NCBI GenBank assembly: GCA_945878545.1
Contig: CAMCTQ010000048.1
Span: 1 to 8,417, forward strand
Reading direction: 5' to 3'
DNA from: Rickettsia typhi
Lineage (GTDB): Bacteria; Pseudomonadota; Alphaproteobacteria; Rickettsiales; Rickettsiaceae
DNA length: 8,417 nt
How positions within the stretch are numbered: the first letter of the stretch is position 1; each line of letters begins with the position of its first letter. Shown here piece after piece: positions 1-6,605 of the stretch. The translations under genes and the position numbers were made by a program. The notes under the pieces are model-generated. The model saw nothing but the letters and a program-made list of their open reading frames with translations. It ran no database searches and was not told where the DNA came from.

Positions 1-1102
1 TTGATAGGGGAAGAGCTAGTGTTGGTATAGCAGTAGAAGAAAAATTATGTAAGAAAATGAATATAACTAGTACAACCAACACAAGAGCAAGAACTAGAGT
101 AAATTGTACATCATTTACTGATTCCCTTATCGACCCAGAACGATCAAAGAGTATATTTACGTCAACTCCACTAGGAATTTGATTACGTAACGATGGTAAT
201 ATTTTTTTTATAGAATTTGCTACCTCAAGAGTGTTGGTATTTGGTTGTTTTTGTATAGCTAAAATTATACCACGCTTATTATTATACCAAGCAGCTACTT
301 TATCATTAGCTACACTATCAATAGCTTTTCCTATGTTTTTAAGAAAAACAGGGGATCCATTACGGTACATTAGTACCAAATTATTGTATTCTTCTGCATT
401 TATTAATTGTCCAGGTGCTAAAATTGTTGAATAAACATCCTTCCCATACAACGCCCCAGTAGGTAAATTGGCATTACTTGCACTAATAGCATTCGCTACT
501 TCATCTAAACCTATCATATTAGCTGCCATGCTACTTGGATCAACTTGTATTCGCAAAGCGTAGCTTTGCGATCCGTATACTAAAACTTGTGCAACTCCTG
601 GAAGCATAGAAAGACGCTGAGCTATAATTGTTTCTGCATAATAATCAACATCAGATAAAGCCATAGTTTCAGATGTTAGGGCTAAATAAAAAATTGGAGC
701 ATCTGCTGGATTGACCTTGCGATAAGATGGAGGAGAAGTTAAATCAGCTGGTAGTTGCTTTGCTGCAGACGAAATGGCCGCTTGTACGTCTTGAGCAGCA
801 GCATCTATATTGCGATCTAAAGAGAACTGCAACGTAATTTTAGTACTGCCAGTTGTGTTGATTGAATTCATTGAATCAACATTTGCAATAGTTGAAAATT
901 GTTTTTCCAATGGCAATGCAACTGAAGAAGCCATAGTCTCTGGATCCGCCCCTGGAAGATTCACTGAAACCTGAATGGTTGGAAAATCGATTGTTGGTAG
1001 TACACTAACTGGCAATAATCGATAACTAAATATCCCAAATAATAGTATTGTAACCATCAATAAGGTTGTAAGTACTGAACGCTTGATAAACAATTCTAAC
1101 AT
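1..1102 (-). CDS. RND multidrug efflux pump inner-membrane subunit, MdtB/MdtC-like (partial, N-terminal 367 residues)
   Basis: This is the N-terminal third of an RND (HAE1 family) proton-driven exporter. The frame is open from the ATG at 1102 to the window edge, giving 367 codons against a usual length of about 1030. It starts with a short cytoplasmic stretch and TM1 (about residues 10-30), followed by the family-typical LPTIDFPTI and LPGADPETMASSVA. The porter region carries DRNIDAAAQDVQAAI (97-110) and YRKVNPADAP (128-136), which resemble E. coli MdtC/MdtB more than AcrB. The start of TM2 is visible at about 335-352, after DRSGSIRESV. The proton-relay residues in TM4 lie outside the window. 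It follows the adaptor stop by 3 bases, so it is very likely co-transcribed and translationally coupled; AAGG lies right before the ATG and GAGG 14 bases upstream. Whether a second RND gene follows, as in mdtBC, cannot be seen. Codons 178-184 form a perfect inverted repeat. Confidence 0.93.
   Translation of the reverse strand, partial: MLELFIKRSVLTTLLMVTILLFGIFSYRLLPVSVLPTIDFPTIQVSVNLPGADPETMASSVALPLEKQFSTIANVDSMNSINTTGSTKITLQFSLDRNIDAAAQDVQAAISSAAKQLPADLTSPPSYRKVNPADAPIFYLALTSETMALSDVDYYAETIIAQRLSMLPGVAQVLVYGSQSYALRIQVDPSSMAANMIGLDEVANAISASNANLPTGALYGKDVYSTILAPGQLINAEEYNNLVLMYRNGSPVFLKNIGKAIDSVANDKVAAWYNNKRGIILAIQKQPNTNTLEVANSIKKILPSLRNQIPSGVDVNILFDRSGSIRESVNDVQFTLVLALVLVVLVIFIFLHNFSSTAIPTLALPLS
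551..571. repeat. Perfect 9-bp inverted repeat with 3-base centre inside the RND gene
   Basis: The arms TCGCAAAGC (551-559) and GCTTTGCGA (563-571) are exact reverse complements around GTA. On the minus strand the 21 bases are read in frame as Ser-Gln-Ser-Tyr-Ala-Leu-Arg (residues 178-184 of the pump). From memory of E. coli MdtC, the protein needs no gap here, so the palindrome seems to have formed in place rather than been inserted as an extra peptide. It is G+C-richer than its surroundings. Confidence 0.8.
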
Positions 1103-1105
1103 ACC

Positions 1106-2224
1106 TTACGATTTATCCTCTACGAGTGTTGGAATTACTACTTTATCTTTAGATAAATGTAATTGACCATTTACTACTATTGTTTCGCCAGAAGTCAGCC
1201 CTTCCTTAATAACGGCTTCATTATCATCAGCAAATTCTATTATTATATTTCTTATGCTAGCTTTATTGTTTTGATCAATTACAAATACAAAAGAACCTTT
1301 TTGATTAATTTGTATGGCCTTGGTTGGTATTACTAAGGCATTTTTCTTGTTATAGACATTTAAAAAGACTTTAACGCACTGCCCTGGCCATAATATTTCG
1401 TTGCTATTAGGTAATAATGCCTTAAGTTTTATGGTGCCACTAGCAATGTCTATGTTATTGTCAATAAACACTATTTCACCGTCTTTGATTTTTTGTCCTG
1501 ATGCAGTTTCTACATTAACTACTAAATCACCTGACTCTTTAGACAGGCGAATAGAACTTAAATATTGCTCTGGCACAGAAAAACTAACGTTAATTGGTGA
1601 GATTTTATTAATTACCACCAGTGGCTTAATAGCATTAATTTCGACCAAATTCCCTTCATATAGCAGAATTTCTCCAAGCTTCCCATCTATAGGAGATAGA
1701 ATTTTAGTATATTCAATTTGCAAGTTAGCATTAGCAATCATAGCTTTGTCAGACTCAATAGCAGCTTTTAAAACTTTCATGTTGGTTAATATTTGCAAAT
1801 ACTGTTCTTCTGAAACAGCATTTTGTTCAAATAGATCACGATAACGCTGCTCTTCTCTTTCGGCATTTTCCAGTTGGACTTGATCACGCAGTAAATTTGC
1901 CTCTGCTTGGTTTAGTTGATATTCAAAATTACGGGAGTCAATTTCAAATAAAAGATCATTGATCTTTACGTTCTGCCCTTCTTGGAAATGCACCTTAACC
2001 AAATGACCATTTACCAAAGATTTAATCTCTACCGTTTTATAGCTTTCCGTAGTACCAGCTAATGCTATTACATAGGGAGTGTCCTTTTGAATTACTTTCA
2101 CAACATCCACAGAAGGTGGTACTTCCAGAGTGGCGTGAGTCTGACTATTAGAATTTATCAACCAGATTACTAATAACATAACAACCAAAATTAAAGTGAT
2201 TATAAAAATTTTTCCTGTTTTCAT
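1106..2224 (-). CDS. Efflux periplasmic adaptor (membrane fusion protein), MdtA/HlyD-like
   Basis: A 372-residue periplasmic adaptor that would link the RND pump to the outer-membrane channel. A hydrophobic N-terminal segment (about 5-24) acts as signal-anchor; there is no lipobox cysteine, so it is probably held by the membrane segment. Next come the first half of the lipoyl domain (VEIKSLVNGHLVKVHFQEGQ, 65-84), an alpha-helical hairpin rich in Q, E, A and L (about 98-172), and the second lipoyl half (ILSPIDGKLGEI, 175-186). A beta-barrel domain follows, with VSFSVPEQ (213-220) and ASGTIKLKALLPN (261-273) plus LWPGQCVKV, and a membrane-proximal domain with ALVIPTKAI (296-304). Order and motifs match E. 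coli MdtA. The ATG at 2224 has no close Shine-Dalgarno; a purine-rich stretch lies some 35-40 bases upstream. It starts 53 bases after the outer-membrane factor gene and ends 3 bases before the pump gene, so all three form one operon. Confidence 0.94.
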   Translation of the reverse strand: MKTGKIFIITLILVVMLLVIWLINSNSQTHATLEVPPSVDVVKVIQKDTPYVIALAGTTESYKTVEIKSLVNGHLVKVHFQEGQNVKINDLLFEIDSRNFEYQLNQAEANLLRDQVQLENAEREEQRYRDLFEQNAVSEEQYLQILTNMKVLKAAIESDKAMIANANLQIEYTKILSPIDGKLGEILLYEGNLVEINAIKPLVVINKISPINVSFSVPEQYLSSIRLSKESGDLVVNVETASGQKIKDGEIVFIDNNIDIASGTIKLKALLPNSNEILWPGQCVKVFLNVYNKKNALVIPTKAIQINQKGSFVFVIDQNNKASIRNIIIEFADDNEAVIKEGLTSGETIVVNGQLHLSKDKVVIPTLVEDKS

Positions 2225-2277
2225 ATTTTTTCATATCTAAATTATTGCCTTTACCTTCTTCTATTTCTCTATTAGTC

Positions 2278-3657
2278 CTACCAATCTCCACCTAATGCAT
2301 GAAAAAGGTTTACAGAGGCAGTTAATTGTTTAAGTTTTACATTTACTTTATTAATTTTTGCCTGAAACAGAATTTGCTTAGCATTTAACACATCAAGATA
2401 TGTTCCAACACCATGACTGTAGCGTTGCAAAGTAATCTTCATCACTTCTTCTAAACTCCGTTCATTTCTTTTTGAAAATTCAAAATTATCGTGTGAAGTT
2501 TGCTGGGCAGAAAGGTAGTTCATAACCTCCCCAAAAGCGGTACGCACATTTTGTTGATATTGTATTATATATTGTTTCTTAGTTTCTTCTGCGATTTTAA
2601 CATTTGCGCCAGTCCGGCCAAAATCAATAAGTGGCCCCGCTATAGCAGACCCAAAATTTGAATTAATAGCTGAATTATTAAATAGTTTATTTAACTTAGT
2701 ACTATCTAATCCTAGTAATCCAGTTAACGATATACTTGGGAAGTAAGCTGCTTTTGCAAGGGCAACACCAGCATCTGCTGCAACTAAATAAGCTTCAGCT
2801 GCTCTTATATCAGGACGTCGCTCTAAAAGTTCAGATGGTAGTATTTTAGGAACGATAACAGTTGATGGTAAACCATCAATCAATTTAGCTTTTCGTAATT
2901 TTCCATTAACTATCTCCTTTGGAGTCCTAGCTAAAAGTACTGCTAGAGCTTTTTCTTGTTCCATCAATGATTGCTCTATAGATGGTAACTCAGCTTGGGT
3001 AACAGAAAGAGCTGACTGAGCTTTGTTTAAGGTTATTAAATCACCTGCCCCAGACTGAAAGATTTTTTTATTTAATTCGTATATTTCCTCCTGTATTGCT
3101 ACTAATTCCTTAGTAATAGATAATTCTTTTTCTAAGGCAAGAACATTAAAGTAAGCTATTGCTACATTGCTAGTAACTGTTAGTTTTATAGCATCTTGAT
3201 TATAATTAGCTGCTAACAAAGATGCGCGAGCAGCTTCATTACCTCTAGCTACAGCGCCCCATAGATCAAATTCATAATTCAAAACAGCAGCTAGGCTAAA
3301 ACTATTAACTGTCTTGTTGGTTGCGTTAGCTCTTGACTGTTTCATCGCTCCCTGTAATCCGATCTGAGGAAGCCTATGTGTTTTATTTAAGGTTAGCTGA
3401 GCTTGGGCCTTAGAAACATTAGTCATTGCAAGCAATATATCTGAGTTTGCTTCTAATGATTCCTCAATTAAGCTATCAAGAATGGTGTCATTAAATCTAG
3501 ACCACCATTGTTTTTTTTCTTCTTTAGTATTTTGTTTATTACTAACAGAATATTTATTCCAGTCAGTTGGCAATTCTACTAAGGGCGCTTTGTAACTTGT
3601 TTTTAAATGACAACTGCATAACAATATTATAGTTAATAAAAATAAGAGTTTGTTCAT
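2278..3657 (-). CDS. Outer-membrane efflux lipoprotein, NodT/OprM (TolC-like) family
   Basis: The outer-membrane channel of the tripartite pump, 459 residues from the ATG at 3657. I prefer this start to an in-frame TTG 18 bases upstream because GGAA precedes it by 5 bases and it gives a clean lipoprotein signal: MNK, a hydrophobic core, then LCSC with Cys16 as the likely lipidated residue. Family signatures, numbered from this ATG, are YEFDLWG (128-134), ERRPDIRAAE (279-288), AAYFPSISLTGLLG (303-316), GPLIDFGR (341-348) and the C-terminal LFHALGGDW, which is the usual ending of NodT-type factors. Two internally similar halves with long coiled-coil-like helices (for example about 180-245 and 350-445) fit the trimeric alpha-barrel. 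It is the first gene of the operon, directly after a sigma70-like promoter; many pump operons instead place this gene last or elsewhere. The substrate cannot be told from sequence. Confidence 0.93.
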   Translation of the reverse strand: MNKLLFLLTIILLCSCHLKTSYKAPLVELPTDWNKYSVSNKQNTKEEKKQWWSRFNDTILDSLIEESLEANSDILLAMTNVSKAQAQLTLNKTHRLPQIGLQGAMKQSRANATNKTVNSFSLAAVLNYEFDLWGAVARGNEAARASLLAANYNQDAIKLTVTSNVAIAYFNVLALEKELSITKELVAIQEEIYELNKKIFQSGAGDLITLNKAQSALSVTQAELPSIEQSLMEQEKALAVLLARTPKEIVNGKLRKAKLIDGLPSTVIVPKILPSELLERRPDIRAAEAYLVAADAGVALAKAAYFPSISLTGLLGLDSTKLNKLFNNSAINSNFGSAIAGPLIDFGRTGANVKIAEETKKQYIIQYQQNVRTAFGEVMNYLSAQQTSHDNFEFSKRNERSLEEVMKITLQRYSHGVGTYLDVLNAKQILFQAKINKVNVKLKQLTASVNLFHALGGDW

Positions 3658-3662
3658 GATAT

Positions 3663-3666
3663 TTCC
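3663..3666 (-). promoter_or_regulatory. Ribosome binding site deciding the outer-membrane factor start
   Basis: On the minus strand GGAA (within TTGGAAATATC) lies 5 bases before the ATG at 3657. It favours this ATG over the in-frame TTG at 3675. Confidence 0.5.
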
Positions 3667-3676
3667 AACTTGCAAA

Positions 3677-3705
3677 AGTATAGCAAAACTAGTCTAGTAC
3701 GTTAA
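3677..3705 (-). promoter_or_regulatory. Putative sigma70 promoter of the efflux operon, with palindrome in the spacer
   Basis: On the minus strand TTAACG (3705-3700, 4 of 6 consensus) and TATACT (3682-3677, 5 of 6) are separated by 17 bases. Transcription would start near 3670, leaving a leader of about 13 bases with the Shine-Dalgarno. The spacer contains the 11-base palindrome ACTAG-T-CTAGT (3688-3698), which could be an operator. This is consensus matching by eye in AT-rich DNA, so it is suggestive only. Confidence 0.45.
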
Positions 3706-3715
3706 TTCAGAGCGA

Positions 3716-3755
3716 GCTTGCGCAGCCTAGATAACCAGGCGACAAGCAAAGCTTG
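3716..3755. repeat. Overlapping, mutually exclusive hairpins (palindromic repeat cluster)
   Basis: GCTTG (3716-3720) with GCCT (3725-3728) can pair with AGGC (3737-3740) and CAAGC (3743-3747), forming an interrupted stem. The same CAAGC can instead pair with a second GCTTG (3751-3755) across an AAA loop. The stretch is G+C-richer than the surrounding intergenic DNA and lies upstream of the putative efflux promoter. It resembles the small palindromic repeats scattered in rickettsial genomes, but I cannot assign it to a named family. Confidence 0.5.
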
Positions 3756-3908
3756 CAAAATTGATGATCGCAATTAGATTGGATAAGCTACATCCGAGAA
3801 CTAGCTACCTTTCATACTACTATATTAGAAGAAAAGGATACGTATAAATTAAAGCTTAATGTATCAATAAACAATTAAGGGTGTTTGCATCTTTAATACA
3901 ACATGATA

Positions 3909-4034
3909 TTAGGTTTTTTCAATAGACCTATTTTGAAACTGCATCTGAGCAGTAATTTTGTCGTCAAAATCAAACTCAACATCCTCATGTAGATCTCTAG
4001 TACACTCCGGTTTTTCGTTTGTTTTTTTAAATTC
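3909..4034 (-). pseudogene. Possible gene remnant: start-less 41-codon coding-like fragment
   Basis: Minus-strand codons 4034-3912, ending in TAA at 3911-3909, read as a strongly charged peptide with stretches such as KPECTRDLHEDVEFDFDD and QMQFQNRSIEKT. This composition is more like real protein than random AT-rich DNA, where hydrophobic and Lys/Asn/Ile runs would be expected. It has a stop just upstream (TAG at 4037-4035) and no usable start near its beginning, so if it is genuine it is the tail of a decayed gene. It is not in frame with bcp. I do not recognise the protein; it may be chance. Confidence 0.2.
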
Positions 4035-4039
4035 CTATT

Positions 4040-4522
4040 CTATAAGTGAACTTTAGATAAAGCTCTAATCTTATCTAACACTTCCCGCGCATGCCCCTCT
4101 ACAGAAACTTTCGGCCAGATATGAGCAATTTTTCCTTGTGGATCGATTAAAAAAGTTGCTCTATTGACGCCCATATATTTTTTGCCAAACATTGATTTTT
4201 CAACCCAAACAGCATATTTAGAACAAGTTCCACCTTCTAGATCTGAACCAAGATTAAATTTTAGATTATACTTGTCCTTAAACTTGTTGTGTGATCTTAA
4301 GTCATCTCTTGAAACCCCTAAAACAACAGTATTTAATAAATGAAATTCTGGTAATAATTCATTAAAATCCATCGCCTCAAGCGTACATCCTGGTGTATCA
4401 TCTTTTGGATAGAAATAAAGAACAATATACTTACCTTTGAACTCTTCCAAACTGACGTTTTTATCTTCGGATACTTCTATCAAAAACTCAGGTGCTTTCT
4501 CACCTATTTTTAAATTACTCAT
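4040..4522 (-). CDS. bcp: Thiol peroxidase, BCP/PrxQ peroxiredoxin family
   Basis: A cytoplasmic peroxiredoxin of 160 residues (family about 150-160) that reduces hydrogen peroxide and organic hydroperoxides at a reactive cysteine. The fold starts with IGEKAPEF (6-13). The active site YFYPKDDTPGCT (36-47) places the peroxidatic Cys at 46, with the conserved Pro and Thr of PxxxT/C present (TPGC). Further family marks are LGSDLEGGTCSKYAVW (91-106), VNRATFLIDPQGKI (119-131) and IWPKVSVEGH (135-144). The position five residues after Cys46, where E. coli Bcp has its resolving Cys, is Met51. The only other cysteine is Cys100, so the enzyme is either 1-Cys or uses Cys100. The ATG at 4522 has a good GAGG 8 bases upstream. 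It follows slt by 74 bases on the same strand with no convincing terminator or promoter between, so co-transcription is likely. Confidence 0.95.
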   Translation of the reverse strand: MSNLKIGEKAPEFLIEVSEDKNVSLEEFKGKYIVLYFYPKDDTPGCTLEAMDFNELLPEFHLLNTVVLGVSRDDLRSHNKFKDKYNLKFNLGSDLEGGTCSKYAVWVEKSMFGKKYMGVNRATFLIDPQGKIAHIWPKVSVEGHAREVLDKIRALSKVHL

Positions 4523-4530
4523 TTTACAAT

Positions 4531-4534
4531 CCTC
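4531..4534 (-). promoter_or_regulatory. Ribosome binding site of bcp
   Basis: GAGG on the minus strand (inside TGAGGATTG) sits 8 bases before the ATG at 4522. It is the clearest Shine-Dalgarno in the window and supports this start. Confidence 0.7.
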
Positions 4535-4564
4535 ATTATTTATCTTGCTAATTTTGTTAATCCT

Positions 4565-4601
4565 CTTAAAGCTAAAGAGAGGTTCAACTATAGCTTTTAA
4601 G
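4565..4601 (-). other. Stem-loop spanning the slt stop codon
   Basis: On the minus strand CTTAAAAGCTA (4601-4591) can pair with TAGCTTTAAG (4574-4565): 10 bp with one bulged A and a 16-base loop. The slt TAA (4599-4597) is inside the left arm. No T-run follows, so it is a poor intrinsic terminator; it may instead affect mRNA stability or the relative expression of slt and bcp. A competing shorter stem CCTCT/AGAGG lies partly in the loop. Confidence 0.4.
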
Positions 4602-6570
4602 CATCTGCAAGCAAATCCTGCCCCAACTTAAACTTACTATCCTTATTTAAGATAGCCCTATATATTTGTATGTTCTCTAAAACTCTTTGTACGTAATTCC
4701 TTGTGGCTGGGAAAGGTATATTTTCAATCCAGTCAATAGCTTCATGATAATCTTTAAATTGCCTTATGTCACCATACAAATTCAGCCATTTTTTTACCCG
4801 ATGAGGACCAGCATTATAGGCCGCGATAGCAAGTACATAAGAACTTTGATATTTCTGAAGCATCTCAGCTAAGTAATGACTTCCCAACGTTAGGTTATAA
4901 TGCGCATCGTGCGTTAGTTTCTTTACATGGCATTTTATAGCTAATTTTTTAGCAGTATCACAAGCTGTTGGTTCCATAAGCTGCATTAAGCCCATGCCCT
5001 TATCTGGAGCTATTACAAATTGCTCAAAACTTGATTCTTGCCTTATAATGCCATAGGTGAGAGCTTTCTCGGTTGGCAAATGATCAATTTTATATGGATC
5101 TGGATATGAATAATGGTCTATAAAAACATGCTTTTGGATAGCGGTTCTTGACATCCAAACTTTATGATAGACGTTAAGATTTTTCATTGCAAGAGCAATA
5201 GCCAGCACCTCTTGCTCTTCCTTAGTGGAATTAACTAAACCCTCTAAATATGCTTTTGCAAGAACACCCCCACCATATTTACTAACTAGATTTGCAGCTT
5301 TTATAATGTCATTATTTTTTGTATAACTATCATGCTTGTCATTAGCTACTATTTTTGGAGGAAGCCTTAATTTTTGTAATCCAAGTTCCATAGTTGCTAC
5401 CTGGCCATAAAATGTATAACCAAATTGATGCGCTGCATGCTCATAAAGTTTTTTTGCTTCTTCTTTCTGACCATTACTAGCGTAAGCTCTGCCTAGCCAA
5501 TAAATTCCCCTCGATATACTCATTGGATTTTTTACTACTTGACCAAATTTTTTAAAATGTTCTATAGCAAGCTGTGGTTTATTTAAAAAACGAAGCGCCA
5601 GCCATCCAGATAAAAACTCGGCATCACTAACACTTGCAGGACCTGTAGCAAAATGTTTACTTGCAATACTATAGGCGTCATCAAACTGTTGATTTTCGAT
5701 ATACTCCCTTGCTAAGTAACATTGAACCTTCCAAAAATCATCTCCATGACTCTTATAACGTTTTACTGAATTTATTAAGCCTGCAATTTCGGTGCTCTTA
5801 GGAAGTTCATTCTTTCTAGAACTAATGTACTGATAAACTAATCCAGGGGTGTGATATTCTTTTGGAATATTTCTAAATAATTTCTTTGCATCCCTGTTCA
5901 TCTCTGAAAAGGCTATTTGTGCTTCAAAGGCTTTTTTGTATCCAGCCTCCACTAGATTTAAAGAATTTTTAGCTAACTTTATTGAACCTTTCCAAATCAA
6001 GTTATCCACCTTCTTTACATTATCCTCTTTGCTTAAAAACTTCTTGAACTTATTATAGAAATCATCTTGCTCCTCTTTAGCAAAATGACCATTTATCCAA
6101 GCATTTTTTATTATAGGGGTTAATTTATCTGAATCAGTTACGATTTGCGCCGCAGCAAGAGCATAATATTTATAGCCACACCCAGTAACTGGTGGGTTTT
6201 TTCTGAACCAATTATATATTTCCGTCTTTTCGACATTACCATTTATTAAATGCTCGGCTCTGTTTTTTAATAAATCATTTTGTGGCCAGGTTGGATTTTT
6301 CTTTAGAAAATTGGTTATCTTGTGAAAATTAGTTTCTTTGTAACTTGTATCCAAAAATTCTTGTGATAACACTATCTTAAATAAGGCTTTATCACCCAAT
6401 TTATTTGCTAAATTTTCAGCATTGATCCAGCTACTATTTCTTATATAATCAAAAACTTGTTTATATGATTTATCACTAGCTGAGGTTTTTTCGTTTGCTA
6501 GAACATCAACACACACAAAGAAATTCATTATAATTATTAAAATAATTGACAGTTTGTGGATATTTCTCAT
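4597..6570 (-). CDS. slt: Soluble lytic murein transglycosylase, Slt70-like
   Basis: A periplasmic enzyme that cleaves the glycan strands of peptidoglycan, forming 1,6-anhydro-MurNAc ends. I start it at the ATG at 6570 (657 residues; E. coli Slt70 has 645), since the open frame's upstream start is only a TTG 15 bases earlier with no better ribosome binding site. Residues 1-25 form a signal peptide: MRNIHK, a hydrophobic core, cleavage likely after VDVLA. A long alpha-helical superhelical domain follows, with TPR/SEL1-like repeats (for example YWLGRAYASNGQKEEAKKLYEHA at about 357-379). The C-terminal lysozyme-like domain has TYGIIRQESSF with catalytic Glu512, then MGLMQLMEPTA (526-536) and AAYNAGPHRVKKW (583-595). 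The usual MP after GLMQL is ME here. The gene is divergent from fabD, 35 bases away, and precedes bcp. Confidence 0.94.
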   Translation of the reverse strand: MRNIHKLSIILIIIMNFFVCVDVLANEKTSASDKSYKQVFDYIRNSSWINAENLANKLGDKALFKIVLSQEFLDTSYKETNFHKITNFLKKNPTWPQNDLLKNRAEHLINGNVEKTEIYNWFRKNPPVTGCGYKYYALAAAQIVTDSDKLTPIIKNAWINGHFAKEEQDDFYNKFKKFLSKEDNVKKVDNLIWKGSIKLAKNSLNLVEAGYKKAFEAQIAFSEMNRDAKKLFRNIPKEYHTPGLVYQYISSRKNELPKSTEIAGLINSVKRYKSHGDDFWKVQCYLAREYIENQQFDDAYSIASKHFATGPASVSDAEFLSGWLALRFLNKPQLAIEHFKKFGQVVKNPMSISRGIYWLGRAYASNGQKEEAKKLYEHAAHQFGYTFYGQVATMELGLQKLRLPPKIVANDKHDSYTKNNDIIKAANLVSKYGGGVLAKAYLEGLVNSTKEEQEVLAIALAMKNLNVYHKVWMSRTAIQKHVFIDHYSYPDPYKIDHLPTEKALTYGIIRQESSFEQFVIAPDKGMGLMQLMEPTACDTAKKLAIKCHVKKLTHDAHYNLTLGSHYLAEMLQKYQSSYVLAIAAYNAGPHRVKKWLNLYGDIRQFKDYHEAIDWIENIPFPATRNYVQRVLENIQIYRAILNKDSKFKLGQDLLADA

Positions 6571-6573
6571 AAT
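6546..6573 (+). promoter_or_regulatory. Putative sigma70 promoter of fabD-comF, overlapping the slt start
   Basis: A perfect TTGACA (6546-6551) and CATAAT (6568-6573, 5 of 6) are spaced by 16 bases. Transcription would start near 6580, leaving about 26 bases before the fabD ATG. The -10 box covers the slt start codon (complement of 6568-6570), so RNA polymerase bound here would lie over the beginning of slt. Confidence 0.55.
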
Positions 6574-6605
6574 GTTTTCAAGCAAATTTAATATGTTTTA
6601 CCTTT

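Larger units (their letters stand above)
3658..4039. other. 382-base intergenic region between the efflux operon and bcp
   Basis: It holds the efflux promoter (3677-3705), the hairpin cluster (3716-3755) and a start-less, polar 41-codon open frame (3909-4034, minus). A short inverted repeat TAGGT/ACCTA (3910-3914, 3926-3930) is also present. I see no complete gene with a start codon and ribosome binding site, no tRNA, and no clear intrinsic terminator for bcp here. Confidence 0.6.

Noticed and set aside
231..434. 67-codon plus-strand open frame at the left end
   Set aside because: The minus strand here encodes the RND pump without interruption; the plus-strand frame is a by-product.
1401..1844. 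147-codon plus-strand open frame
   Set aside because: It lies antisense within the adaptor gene, which has clear family motifs; the plus-strand peptide has no recognisable domain and is a shadow.
3910..3934. Inverted repeat TAGGT/ACCTA followed by TTTT as a terminator
   Set aside because: The stem is only 5 bp with an 11-base loop, the T-run follows on the plus strand, and there is no plus-strand gene to terminate.
3909..4042. Stop-codon readthrough extending Bcp past its TAG
   Set aside because: On careful framing, the polar peptide is in a different frame from bcp, and the true in-frame extension is an unremarkable run ending at a stop; Bcp is already full length.
6571..6585. TTG start at 6585 for slt
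   Set aside because: No ribosome binding site precedes it, and the ATG at 6570 gives a more standard signal peptide beginning MRNIHK.
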